Below, in pieces: positions 33,307 through 45,039 of a DNA stretch of 64,000 bases. The DNA is taken from contig JAMJFZ010001074.1 in assembly GCA_026225945.1 (NCBI GenBank), forward strand, positions 1,008,501 to 1,072,500, in the 5' to 3' direction. The notes under the pieces were generated by a model, which saw only the letters and a program-made list of their open reading frames with translations, made no database searches and was not told the origin of the DNA. The position numbers and the translations under genes are program-made. This stretch comes from Cricetomys ansorgei (lineage: Eukaryota; Chordata; Mammalia; Rodentia; Nesomyidae). Numbering within the stretch: the first letter of the stretch is position 1; every line of letters begins with the position of its first letter.

Positions 33307-36300
33307 GTGAGCAAGAAAAACTCTTCAGGACCGATGCCCAGGATGGTGGCCTGGCTCACTAACCAGGTGTGAGGCTGTTCAGGGAGGTGGGGAACTCTAG
33401 AGAAGAAGACCCAGTGCCTAAGGAAGCTAGTGAGTTTGAAATTAAACGTGAGGATACAGGGTGTTTATACATCTGAGTGTGAACAATCCAAATGTGTAAA
33501 TCAGGGCTAACTGCATGCGAATGATTCAGGTACAGCCATTTGCAACCAGAAAGAGGACCTCTCTTTGAAATAGAATCTGACCCAAGAGCATTAAAATGTT
33601 CCTTAATGCCCTAGTAATTTTCTCAGTAGGAATAAGATATGTTGAATATGAAAAGGAATGAGCGGTCACCTTGGTGACTGTTGCCCTTGGATGACTTAGG
33701 ATGTTGTCTGACCAACAGGGTGCCTCCATCTTGTCCCAGAGCATAATGATGTGTATAATAACTAATTTTTGAATGAACAAATAGTTAGCTAGTTCCACAT
33801 CCACAGCTTTCCCTGAATGTGTCATTATGACCAGGTGACACCGAAAATGCACAGAACGGAAGCGCTTCCCCCCCCCCCCCCCCAGTTAAAAGAGTGGCTC
33901 CAGGCACTCCTGAGATTGGGTAACATGTCAATCACTGGCATTCACACGATTCCCCAGTGCATAATTCTGGGGAAATGGGAAAAGAAATGAGTATGGGGAG
34001 AGAGGGATGGATGGGGAGGAAAAGGGAGCAGTAGATGTCAGGCTACCCTGCTCCCCTACACTCCCCCCCCCCACCGCTTCTCAGGGGGTTGATCTGGCCT
34101 GGGCTTCCGGGTACTCTTAAAGATGAAAAACCAAAAAAGCAAAAACAAAACAAAACCTTGTCATCCTTTTTCACACTTTGCATTTCCTGAGAATAGCTTA
34201 GGGATACAAGCAGTCTGAACTCGCCTCCCACCACCCCTCAGCTTTTGCTACCTGGAGCATTGATCTTTGTGACTAAGCAGTGGTGTCAGAAGCCAAGGAG
34301 TGGAGAGCTTCTCCTAGCAGTGGTTCTGAAGCCTCTCGCAGGGACTAACAAGATCCCAAGGTTTGAAAGTGGTACAACGTCTTTTCAGGATGAAGGATGT
34401 AGAGACGGAAGGGGTGGGGGGAGCCAAACCTTTGCTCAGCATCAGTTCCTGACAGAGGCCCCAGTGCAGCAGGAGCAGAAGGAGTTACAGCCTGGGTGGG
34501 AACACGCTCATCACACTCCACTCTGGGCTTGGTCATCGCTTCTTACTGTGTTCCAGCTTCTTTTCCCCTTAAGTCACTCTTGGCTTCCGTTTTGATGAGC
34601 AGAAAGCTTAAACCTGTCCCTGGAACATCACCATTTGGACACAGAAAGTGGGAAATTTCTCGAATAACCTTTCTGCACAAAGCCTTGGGATCGGTGATTC
34701 TATGACAGGGAGTTGAGGAATATAGACACTGCCTATGGCACGGAAGCTTTCAAAACCGTCCTTCCTGTATGATTAACAAGCATTTTAGGTGAAGAGGGGA
34801 GGTTCTGAACTGACAGGGCAAGTGCTTCAGTTAGAGGCCTCATTTTTTTGCATTTGCCTCTTCTGAATGCGGATCTCAGTAGCTATGTGCACTGTGTCCT
34901 GGAGGCTGAGTTACATTAACCTGTTGGTTACAAAATGCTAACCTATCCCTCCTCTAACTGCCTCATTCCAAGAGTTCCTGGGTCCTGTCTTCAACAGCTG
35001 GACAAAGGCTCTGCCAGGTTTCTTTCTGTTGCCCCAAAATTCTGGTGGAGTTATCACTTGAGTTAAAATTATCCTTTCCCAAAAACAGACCTCAGAGACT
35101 TAAGCTGCTTACACATCAGCCAAAGCCACTAGATTTAATTTCAATTGAGGAATTAGTGCTGGAAATCAGCCACTCTAAAAACAACCGGATCAGTCCGCAC
35201 CCTCTGGGATGCAGCAGTACAAGGGGGTACGTGGGTACACCCCTTCTTTGCAGCACCTGTTGTTTTGCAAGCTGAGAGTTCATTTACTAAAGTGTATCTG
35301 AGGAGTCTGATTTGGTTTTCCTGCTTCCATTCTGGGCTCTGATGCTTGATTTTGCTTTGGGAGGTTCTCAAGGGACAGGTGCATCCCATCTGCCGACTTC
35401 ACGTTGGCTCCGAGATGACACATTCTCATTAAGGCAGCTCCCATTTAGATCCCCTGTCTTTCTGTCTTTGCATCCCTTTTGCAGGTTTCTTTCCCTCCAC
35501 CGATCTTAATGGTCTTGAGTGGATGAGTTGATTTTCTCCTGCTTTCAAACCTCCTTCTGTATTCCATCAGACTATGGCAATCATGTATTCATCTCTGGAC
35601 TTAACTGGACTATGAACAGGAGCCAGGGAAAGCCAACAATTCCATTTTCCATTGGAAAATGCCCAAGGACTGGTTAGCAACAGAGGCATTTACAGGAAAA
35701 GAAACGAACAGTTTGATGAGGTTTCAGGGTGTGTGTGTGGGCAGAATCAAGCCGCTTAGCTGAAGCTGAGGCCCCAAGTATTCTCTACCCCAAATCAGGG
35801 TCTGAGAGCAGCCTATGACAATTACATCTTAGGTGTTCTCTCAAAAGTCGATCACTTAACTGCTTGAAGTGCTTTATCTCTGAAGTGGGAGAGCTGGGAT
35901 ATCATTGGCATTACCACCATCACTGTTGTAGGGCGAGGGGTATGGCTGACAGGATGGCTGACATAGTTTCTGACAGGTACCCTCTATCTCAGGGGAGTTC
36001 TCCAAGTAACAGAAAAGGTGTTATTCATGGTGGGCACCTCAGACAACGCCTGAACGTGTGCTTATGAGATGATTCAGGATAGGGGCTGGCTATGCCAGAA
36101 AGACTAATCCTGTAACTCAAATGTAGCACTTTGGGCATGGGCTCTGGGGTCTAATGACTTCCCCAGTCAATCACGCTGTGGGGTAAAAAAAACCTGAAGG
36201 CTGGATCCAGCTTCCTGGTTAGTGGTGCCAGGATGCTGAATGTGTCCTAAGGTCAAAGAATCTCTGCCCCGTGCCATCCTGTCAGACCTCGCCCTGTTGG

Positions 36301-38327
36301 TCTTGGTTTGTACCCTTTATAACAAAGCTATAACGCAAGCGAACCACTTTCTTGAGTTCTCTGAGGTCTTCAAAGGGATGTTGAACCTGAGGAGGTAGGA
36401 AGAACTTCCAAATGTTGGATAGGAGGTGCAAGTAACCTCGGAGTCCTGGAGCTCAGCAGGTGGCGTCTGAAGAGACAGGAGATTTGTTGGAACTCCGACC
36501 TGAATGTTTCAGAGTCTAATTCTAAGTAGGGAGGGTCAGAATAGCACGGCAGTAGCTACTGCTGCCTGCCCACTTCCACCTGCTACGTCATCACCTTATT
36601 ACTTTATCATTTATTTAAATAAATAAATAAGACATTTTAAAAGAGTTTGTTTTTAAGTGAGATATGTATCAAATGAACATCAGGTTTCCAAGACCGAAAA
36701 AAAGGAAAGGAATAAAATACCTTGTTTTCAACTGAGTGCATGATTTTGGATATACTGGCCCTTTAAATGAAAAGTGTTACTGAAGATAGTGTTACTTTCT
36801 TTGTTTTGTTTTTGTTTTTTGGTGACCTGTACTAGGATTCACTGGTGGTGATGGTTCGCTTTGCTTATTTGTCCTGATGTTTTGGTGTGTAGGGTAGTCA
36901 AAGTGATGGACTTAGAACTCTAATCTTGAACAAAGGGAAATAGAAAGATGAATAAAAAATAAAACAACGCAGATATAAAAAATGGCCGGATTGGCACAAT
37001 TTAGCAGAGAGTCTCGAACCACATCAAAGACCCGTCATTTTCATTCATTTCTCCATGGAGCCCACTGCAGTTACAATCCTTGCCTGAGAGGAACCGAGAG
37101 CCACAACATTTGACCCATCGCTAATAAAACAAAGAAGCCATTGATAGACCAGTAAAGCCAGGGGCCGCCCCAAGCAAGCAAACTGTCCAGTAAAAGCCTT
37201 TCTACTGGCAGTGAATGAGGACCAGCCTGATGCAGGCACCTGATGCGGACACAGGAGAATGGCTGCCCCACAGAGGCAAAGGCTTGCCTCCCCATCATGG
37301 TGAGTCCCATAGAGACCCACGGGGCCTCACTGAAGTCAACCACTGGGTACCGACTAGCCATGCCACCAGAGCAGCTACCGGAACAGCCGGGCTACCGCTG
37401 CATCCTAGACCATGCCGTAGTTTCCAGAGGCTGGCTATGTGTCCGGAGGCAACGCCCTGTTTGTTTCCTATGTAGACTTATAATTAACCCTCATTTGTGA
37501 AGCAAAAGGATACGTCTGTATCCTGGAGTCTTGAGATCAACTAATCTAATAACACATAAAAAGCCACAAAAGGAAGCAACCGAAGGTCTGGCCGTGGTTG
37601 GGTTCCCTTGTAAGGGACTGCTGGCTCATGTCAGAGCCGCAAAGTGGCTCTCTGTGCATATGACCGGGGCTCAGTTCGTTCCTTTCTCCTGCTTTGCCAG
37701 CCTCCATTTAGAAACCAAAAACGCAAAATACATGTTCCCCAACCTTTCCTACAGCTCAGCATCACTGGTTTCGTTTTACTTTTAAAATGTAGCTGCTGGG
37801 AAACATTAGAGTTATGTATATGGTTCATATAAAATTTCCATAGGACAGCATATTAGAAACACCGCAGCTTCAACCAAACTATGCCCAGGGCAACTTGCTA
37901 ACAGGTTTTTATCCTTCCCAGCCTGCTCTCCCCAGCCTTGCGCTCCCCTGGGACTCCTCCTCCGTCTTCCAGTCACTCAATTCTTTAGGACTATTCCCAG
38001 GAGAACACTTCATTTTTATGTCTCATATGAACTTCATTTTCTCTTTTCCCCCCAAAGCCTGGTGCACAGGGTAGTCACAACGGTGGGAAGGGCGCCCCTC
38101 TATCCAGGAAGGACTCTATGACCCTATCTCTGGGAGCATGCTCCTGAAATGTATTTTGAATTTTTTCCTTCTCAACGAAGTGTAGTCTAAAGGCGCTTAT
38201 TCCTCTGTCCCAAGTCGTGCTTTGACTATAAAAATCTACATATAACTGTCCATCTTTTTACCCATCATTTGTAATCAACCTATCTCTCCATAATAGAGAA
38301 GGTTATCTCTGACTGAGTGGAGTGAAT
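33307..38327. other. Long stretch without recognised gene or repeat
   Basis: About 5 kb. Only simple features are seen: a run of 16 C at 33868-33883, an AAAC-rich patch at 34128-34160 and AATA repeats at 36612-36640. The segment 37045-37361 has overlapping minus-strand frames of 91 and 96 codons plus plus-strand frames; none is recognised. This may be unique DNA between genes or an intron. Confidence 0.5.
33868..33883. repeat. (C)16 homopolymer
   Basis: Sixteen consecutive C residues, directly following GAAGCGCTT. Confidence 0.98.
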
Positions 38328-38425
38328 ACAAGAGAGAGAGAGAGAGAGACAGTGGAAGGGAGAGAGAGGTGGGGAAAATAGGAAGGGCAGAGAGGGAAAG
38401 AGAAAGAGAGGGAGAGAGAGAGAGG
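38328..38425. repeat. (GA)n-rich purine tract
   Basis: AGAG repeats with GGGA and GGAA interruptions over about 100 bp. Confidence 0.93.
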
Positions 38426-38699
38426 AACACATTTTATGTTTTAAACATGCATGTCCATTGTATGCGTTATCTAATAAAACCTTAAACAATATAAAAGCCC
38501 CGGAAATAAGTGTGATTGACTGTATTTTACATATGAAGAAATGACAGAGGAGTATTAATGGCCAAAGTCAATGGCTTAACTCTTTGGACTCTTCAAAAGC
38601 TTCCTTTCTTTATTCGGTAGTTCTGTCTACACTACACTGACTGTTCTAGGTGCATTGTCCACAAATGCAGTGTCACCTCTGACTTCCCAGGGTTCCTTC

Positions 38700-39315
38700 T
38701 CTAGCAAGAGGTGAGATTGTGAACAATGCCACAATTCATAGAATAATAATCCTAAAAGATTCACACCCTAATCCCCCATGACCCTTGAATATGTCATAGC
38801 GCTCAAGACAGACTTCGCCAGTGTGGTGAAACTTACGACCTTGTTATCAGGAGAGTAACTAACCCAGTATCAACTCATGGGCCCTGAAGGACCAGGAGAG
38901 AGAAGCAGAAGAATTTGTTGGAGAGAGGTGGTAGAAGAGAAGACAGGGAAGACGTGAACCACGAGAGGGACCTGATACATTGTTGGTAGGTTAGAAGACA
39001 GAAAAGGAGGCCATGACCTAAGGATATGAACAAGCTTCAGAAGCTAAGAATGCCAGCAACGGGCCTCAGTCCTTCAACCAAAGGGAGCTATATATTCCCA
39101 ACAACCTGCAATGGCCAAGGACACAGATCCTTCCCTAGAGCCTGTGCCGGAATAACCACAGCCCTGTCAAAACCTTGACTTTGGCTTTGGGAAACTTGCT
39201 ACAGAAGCCAGCTAAGCCTATCGGACTTCTAACCTAAAACAGTAAGATAATAAGTCTGTATTGTTTCAAGCTACCAAGTGCTGGTGATTTGTGATGACTT
39301 CAAATGGAAGCTATA
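38700..39315 (+). mobile_element. MLT1-type MaLR LTR
   Basis: GATTCACACCCTAATCCCCC, TTGAATATGTCATAGC, CCTTGTTATCAGGAGAGTAA, AAGAATGCCAGCAACGGGCC, CTTCCCTAGAGCCTGTGCCG, ACCTTGACTTTGGCTTTGGG and TTTCAAGCTACCAAGTGC follow a forward MLT1 LTR in order. Confidence 0.75.
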
Positions 39316-39429
39316 AGCATAAGATCTAACTGACTCAGGCAGCATCCAATCAGGAAAGGAGAACTTGCTCTACATTCTTACAGTAGAGATTTAATGCATG
39401 GTCCTTGTGAGAACACTGCAAGAAGAGCT

Positions 39430-39576
39430 GGAGGGCTGGGTGGTTGTGGCACACACCTTTAATCCCTGCCTTTAATCAGGAGGCAGAGGCAGGCAGATCT
39501 CTGGGAGTTCGAGGCCAGCCTGGTCTACAGAGTGAGTTTCAAAACAGCCAGAGTTACAAGAGAAGCCCTGTCTCAA

Positions 39577-39610
<34 letters not shown>

Positions 39611-39615
39611 TATGG
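39430..39615 (+). mobile_element. B1 SINE with poly(A) and (TA)n tail
   Basis: GAGGGCTGGGTGGTTGTGGC, CACACCTTTAATCCCTGCCT, GGCAGGCAGATCTCTGGGAG, TTCGAGGCCAGCCTGGTCTA, AGCCAGAGTTACAAGAGAAG, then about 20 A and a TATATA run to 39613. The tail microsatellite probably grew from the poly(A). Confidence 0.95.
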
Positions 39616-40789
39616 TTGTGTGTTACACAGAACTATTTCAGGAACAAATCACTCATGTCCCTGGAAATCAGAAAATTATCATCACAACTGATTTGGATGG
39701 TAAAAGGTAGGAGGTATAGCCCAGAGATCAGGAAGCTGAGGTCCACAGCCTGATGTTTACCACTGTCTGGCTGAGATTGGTCACCATTACTAATGATGCT
39801 GGAGACACTGTGACTAGTGCTGTTAGAAACTCTGTTCCCCCAAAGTCAGCAGGCTACTCCGCCCCCTGGCTGGAGCCCACAGCAGTCAGTCTTAGTCTTA
39901 GCTGCCTAGGATAAGGTCCATGAGGAATACAGTCATAGTCTGGAGATCAGCAGCTTGACTCTCTCCCAAGCCTTGCAACATGTAAGGGTCGGTTAGTCTG
40001 TTAATATTTAGCTTGCCTTACTGTTCATCTAATGTGCTGGGGAGAAAGTCAGCCTCTGTCTCCCAAGTTTCTTTTGGAGTGGTTAAATGTCTGGCCCGGA
40101 GTCCTTTCTCATGTGTATGTCATCTCTGTACTACATCCAGATGGGAAGCTAAACACTGCCATGGGCCTGTCGGACTCCAAAGGGCCACTGGCCAAGCTTG
40201 TTTTTACAGCAGATTTAATGGAAGGCTCTGGTGACCTGGGGGGAGTAGCATTGTAAAAGACAACCAACTAAAGTTGAACTCAATGTCTGTGCATGTGTGC
40301 ACGCACACACAAAACATGCACACCCAAAAATGTTTTCACAAGCACATACATTAATTGATAGCAAGCACAATAAATCTCAAAGACAAAAATAAATATAAAG
40401 GAACCGTACTTGGATACATCATAGTAAAACTGTAGGAGGTCCCAAAGTAATACACATAAAAACAGCTCGGAGAAGAAACAATGATTATTCTCAAAAGAAA
40501 AATGAGGGAAGACTGACAAGGGTTTTCTCAAGAGTAACAATGGGAAAAAATGAGAGAACTCACTGACAACAGACCCACACCAAAAGAAATGATACAAGCA
40601 TTAGGACAGGAGGCTGGCAGGAGTGTGGTTCTCCTCTACAGAAGGTCAACGCTGTCCACGTGGGCTTTGCAGCCACTGATCACAGTTTTTCTGTAACTGA
40701 ATGTGTTTGCCCAAACTCACAGGACTGTGTACTAAAAACTATGAGTTTTACTTAAACTTTTGTAAAAGAAGGATTAAAATAAATAGATC
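39616..40789. other. No recognised feature
   Basis: About 1.2 kb unassigned. Confidence 0.4.
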
Positions 40790-41125
40790 AATATTTGTAA
40801 ACCTGTTTCTGGACCTCCTTCTATCTTGTTGATCTCTATGTCTGCTCTCTGCCAATAATACATATCCCGACATTAATTCTGCTCTCTTCTAGTGACACAA
40901 TGTATCCCAACACCAAGCCTACTCTCTGCCAAAAACACAGTATATCCCAACGCTAACTTGGTAGTAAGTCTTAACAATCTTAACAATTGATCTTTTTCAG
41001 AATCCTTTAAAGCTATTCTACATAATTCCTGTTTACATAAGTATTTTCATAATTTCTATAAAATATGTCAACATAGAATATATATATTCTATAGATCAAC
41101 TTTGGATAATAGACATATTAAGTAA
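40790..41125 (-). mobile_element. L1M-type LINE fragment, antisense, with an internal tandem
   Basis: CCTGTTTCTGGACCTCCTTC and TCTTGTTGATCTCTATGTCT, then after an insertion-like tandem TTGGTAGTAAGTCTTAACAA and TTGATCTTTTTCAGAATCC, match reversed L1 ORF2 sequence. Confidence 0.62.
40841..40957. repeat. Degenerate ~39-bp tandem, three copies
   Basis: Three successive blocks share (T/C)CTGCTCTCT or CTACTCTCT, CCAA(T/A)AA-ACA and TATCCCRAC: 40841-40877, 40878-40918 and 40919-40957. They lie inside the antisense L1M. Confidence 0.7.
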
Positions 41126-41204
41126 ACACATCTTGCAATCTATAGAGATAATATATTTTCCCATTTATACAAGTTTCTCTTGCTATCCCTCAATGTACAT
41201 ATAT

Positions 41205-41330
41205 TTCTTTTTGAAATAGTCTCTTGCTATGTAGCCCAATTTGACCTTGACCGCCCCATCCTCTGCCTCTGCCTCCCCAGTGCTGGGCCACAGGGATGTG
41301 ACCACCAGAGTAGAACTGCACAATTATTTT
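41205..41330 (-). mobile_element. B1-related SINE (old)
   Basis: TTTGAAATAGTCTCTTGCTA, TGTAGCCCAATTTGACCTTG, CTGCCTCCCCAGTGCTGGGC and GTGACCACCAGAGTA are reversed PB1/B1 landmarks. Confidence 0.65.
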
Positions 41331-41483
41331 AAGCAATTAAAAATAAATGACTTGTATTCTCAAACGATGAAATATCATCTATCTAACCACATAAAGACGG
41401 TTAAGTGAAGCCAAATGACAAAGAATCTGTTTCCTTAGTATCTTACAAAATAGTTTTTTAATTATAAAAAAAAAAAAATGAAG

Positions 41484-41636
41484 CCAGGCGTTGGTGGCAT
41501 GCACCTTTAATCCCAGCACTCAGGAGGCAGAGGCAGGTGGATCTCTGGGAGTTCGAGACCAGCCTGGTCTACATAGTGAGTTCCAGGACAACCAGAGTTC
41601 CAACAGAGAAACCCTGTATCGGGGAAAAAAAAATGG
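41484..41636 (+). mobile_element. B1 SINE
   Basis: AGCCAGGCGTTGGTGGCATG, CACCTTTAATCCCAGCACTC, GTTCGAGACCAGCCTGGTCT, CCAGAGTTCCAACAGAGAAA and an A-rich end. It carries the window's left-arm variant in the form GTTCCAACAGAG. Confidence 0.95.
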
Positions 41637-43627
41637 AGAAAGACCAAAATTTGTCATCATTAATCAGACAAGAAAAGGAACTCAGTATTGACACAGAAAC
41701 TATAGAAAGTTCAAGTGCAGTCCTCCATCACATCTAGGGCAGCCCCCAGCACCACCATGATCAATACTGAGCAAATATCTGCGTCGGGCAAACCTTGAGG
41801 CGTCTAAGCAACAGCTATCACTGCAGAGGCAGGCAGAGTTACGGCGAATCTGAACAGTCGATAGCACAGCACACACAATCGGTTCTGCTGAATTAGACAA
41901 AACCCAATCGGTGGGAAGCAAAGGACACACACTGTCAAAAAGGGGGTACGCTAAAATGAAAGACAGCTGTCTAATGACTGTATCTCAGAAAACCAGCACA
42001 GAGCAACAGATACTGATAGTTCTCCTGACAAAGTTACTTAACGTGTAAGGATTCTTTAAACATTCACCCAGAACAAAGGAAGTCTCCAAAAGAAGAGCCT
42101 CCAAATTCTCCACGGAGACATTTATCTGTAGGAGACAGTGGAACAAAGCACAGACGCTTCTGAGGCGGAGGGCGGGACTCAAGGATGCTTGGCATGTCAG
42201 GTTTTGTCAGCCATGGGTAAAGGCTGACAAAAACAGGCATTCATCTTCAAATATGGACAGTTCATATTTCACAAATGCTACAATAGGATCCATTTCGTCC
42301 GGAAACACCTACACATTTGTATCATCAGTGTCTGCAAATATCTAGAAATGCAGGCACTAAAAAGGTCTGGAAGTCCCAATGCAAAAGTCATCGGCAGTAA
42401 TTATCTCTGGTGAAATTATAACCGAGGCTTCCGCTTTCAACCTTTGTAGTTCTTGATGGAAATTTCTTGAGCTTTTCTGCATAGACAGGACCAGGGTTGT
42501 TGAGGTTTTAATTCTAAGGGACTATTATTTATAGAAGGACTAAGATGGCTATTTTAGCCGGTATTGTGGGGATGACAGGAAGACCATGGAAAGTTGACCT
42601 ATTAAAAAAAGAACCAGAAAAATCGCACGAGGGAAGGAGGCGTGCTAGGGGGACGGTGGGAGGCAGGACTCCGTGTGGGAGAAGTTCTTTCTCAGTCTGG
42701 GCTTTCATGGACGGATCTGAGTTTGCGGAGCCTCGTCAGGAGACTGGAGGAAATGAGCGGATGCGTTTGGCACACGCAAAGGCAAACTTGAGGCCTTTGT
42801 GGGCAGGGCGTGTCCTGATGTTACCCTATGAAGGCGCATCACACAGCCCACGCTGGTGTGCGCGGTGGGGAACGGAAGCTTTTCAGATAGTGACGAAGCT
42901 GCAAGTTCTTCATCTCGTGTTCCTCCTCCTCGTTACTAAGGAGCCTCTCGTTGTGAGCAGACTTTCTCCCACAGCGAAATGCCAAGGAAGAAACGTCACG
43001 TGACAGCCTGAATGGTATGCCCTAGAACAGCACAGATCTGGTGGGAAAATTAAAAAAAAAAAAAAGAAGTGTAGACAAACTGCACAAAACTGTTAGTAAA
43101 CAAAGCCTCTGCGCATTTTATAGGAAGAGAATATGTGTCTCTAATACGCTAAATTGTAAATAAATTGATAAAAATAGATTAATATTTCTAGGGAAAAATG
43201 ATCTAGCACAATGATAGGCTAACTCAAGCCCTATACACACAGAGAAATAGTCTCAGTATTTCCAAAAACAAAAACAAAAAAAAATGCAATCAAAAACAAT
43301 AAGATACCATTTCTTTGCCAAAGATACAGCCTGAGTTAGGAAGGTTGATAATTCCCATAATTCCCAGTGCTCAGGAAGCAAGCACTTGTATTAACAGTGT
43401 TGGGTATGTGAATTGATACCTTTCTTACGAGGAACTTGGCATTACATATCCAAGCATCACATGGACGTTTATTTTGGCTCAGCCATTACATCTCTAGGAA
43501 TATATACGGCAGTGGGAATGGCAAGCGTTGAGGTTTTAATACACAAGACTCCGGGTACAATGTGTATTAGTAACTGCTAAAACAGAGAGCGATCAGTTCT
43601 CCATGTAGGTTATGATAGGTAACCATA
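41637..43627. other. No recognised feature
   Basis: About 2 kb. The longest frame is 42545-43003 on the plus strand (152 codons), moderately GC-rich, with no recognised domain, no clear start context and no poly(A) signal nearby. I do not call it a gene. Confidence 0.45.
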
Positions 43628-43790
43628 AAAACTAATTGGAAGCTGAGTGGGAGGCATGTGTCTGTAATCCTAGCATTGGGGAAGTAGAGGCAGGGAGATT
43701 CTAAGTTGGAACCTGACCAGACTGGGTCGTAAGTTAAGTTCCAAACCAGACTGGGTCACATAGGAAGACTCTGCCTCACAAAACAAAACA
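43628..43790 (+). mobile_element. B1-related SINE with internal duplication
   Basis: GCTGAGTGGGAGGCATGTGT, CTGTAATCCTAGCATTGGGG and GAAGTAGAGGCAGGGAGATT are a forward old B1. CCAGACTGGGTC occurs twice, 31 bp apart, then an AAACA-rich tail. Confidence 0.7.
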
Positions 43791-44132
43791 AGATCTTCAG
43801 ATGTGGCTGCTTGTCGTTTGTGCTTGTAGCATATTTGGTGAATTTTAAAAAGAGACAAATTATATTTTACAACATACTCTCGTCTTACCTTGGTGCATGC
43901 TTATGTCTGTGTTTCTGTGTGTGGATGCATGTGTATGCACAGAAAAGGAAATCTGGGCAGATCCCTGGCAAATATTAGAAGTTGTTTCATCTATGAAAAA
44001 GACTTAATAAGAGTTTCACTCTCATAGTTGATATTTTTATAACGAACATAGACTGGCTTCACAAGCAGAACAGAAGCTGATTTCATCTTGAACTTTAAAA
44101 ATATAAATCTGAATCCTTAGACGGTCCTAACA

Positions 44133-44156
44133 GAGGAGAGAGAGAGAGAGAGAGAG
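44133..44156. repeat. (GA)12 microsatellite
   Basis: Pure GA run. Confidence 0.95.
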
Positions 44157-44204
44157 TTCTCTTTCACTATTATGAGGGATTTGATATAAAAATCTACTAT
44201 TGAG

Positions 44205-44400
44205 GGTCTGGAGAGACGAACTCTTCCAGAGGGGCTGGGTGTGGCTCCCAGCACCCAATCCATACGGCTGCTCACGATTGTCTGTTCCAGGAGATCCAAC
44301 CCCCACTTTCGGTCTACTCAGGCACGAAGCACACAACTGATACACATTACATACATTTAGGCACTCACACATACATATAAAATGAAACGCATACATAGAA
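44205..44400 (+). mobile_element. B2 SINE with internal deletion
   Basis: GGGTCTGGAGAGACGAACTC, GGCTCCCAGCACCCAATCC, CGGCTGCTCACGATTGTCTG, TTCCAGGAGATCCAACCCCC and an AC/AT-rich 3' tail. About 30-40 bp of the head around box A is missing. Confidence 0.85.
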
Positions 44401-44624
44401 AGCAAAGCTTTCTAAAAATCTGCTATTGCAATTCCTTTTAACACGGTGTAAAACCCAGAACCAGAAGGCAAGGGCTCAGTGAGGGGCAGCAGATGAGGGA
44501 AGCCTGAATAAAGCAATTGCTCTGCCCACAACCACACGCCCAAGAACACCACACCCTCATAAAAAGAGGTAATTGAGGTTAACCTCGAAATCTTAGTGTG
44601 TCTTTTTATGGTAGGTTACATGTA

Positions 44625-44908
44625 CAGTTGGCCTTCTGGGTCTGTGGCCTCTTCATCTGTCATTCAACCAACATGGATCAAAAATATTCAGGGAAAAAAA
44701 ACATGACTTTCATCTGTACTGAGCACATACAGACATTTTTTTTCTGGTCACTGCTCCCTAAATAATCTACCATTGCAGCTGGTGCCATAGCATTCAGGCT
44801 GCATTAGTTGGGACAAGCAGTCAAGAGATGATTTAAAGTATACAGGAGCGTGTGCACAGGTCATATGTGAACACTGCGCCGTGTTGAGCAGTCGCAGAAT
44901 CTGGTCTG
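44625..44908. mobile_element. Tigger/MER2-type DNA transposon relic, second copy
   Basis: Starts CAGTTGGCCTTCTGGGTCTG after a TA dinucleotide, the usual target. AACATGGATCAAAAATATTC, CATCTGTACTGAGCACATAC, GAGATGATTTAAAGTATACA and CACAGGTCATATGTGAACAC follow. Same family and same direction as 13389-13690; the far end is truncated. Confidence 0.8.
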
Positions 44909-44942
44909 TTAGGATTGTTCTTCAGCGAAACAAAACCAACAG

Positions 44943-44943
<1 letters not shown>

Positions 44944-44981
<38 letters not shown>

Positions 44982-44988
44982 TGTGTGT
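44944..44988. repeat. (GT)n microsatellite
   Basis: GT run with one TATG interruption. Confidence 0.97.
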
Positions 44989-45039
44989 ACCTATCATGAG
45001 CTAATAAAAAAAAGTTTCCTATTTCCAGATGACAAGGTT

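Noticed and set aside
37045..37361. Overlapping minus-strand frames of 91 and 96 codons, one starting MASRYPVVDFSEAPWV
   Set aside because: Considered as a processed pseudogene, but I could not match it to a protein and saw no poly(A) tail or target duplication.
42545..43003. 152-codon plus-strand frame
   Set aside because: No domain, no signal peptide, no splice or poly(A) context. One frame of this length in 64 kb of moderately GC-rich DNA is not remarkable.
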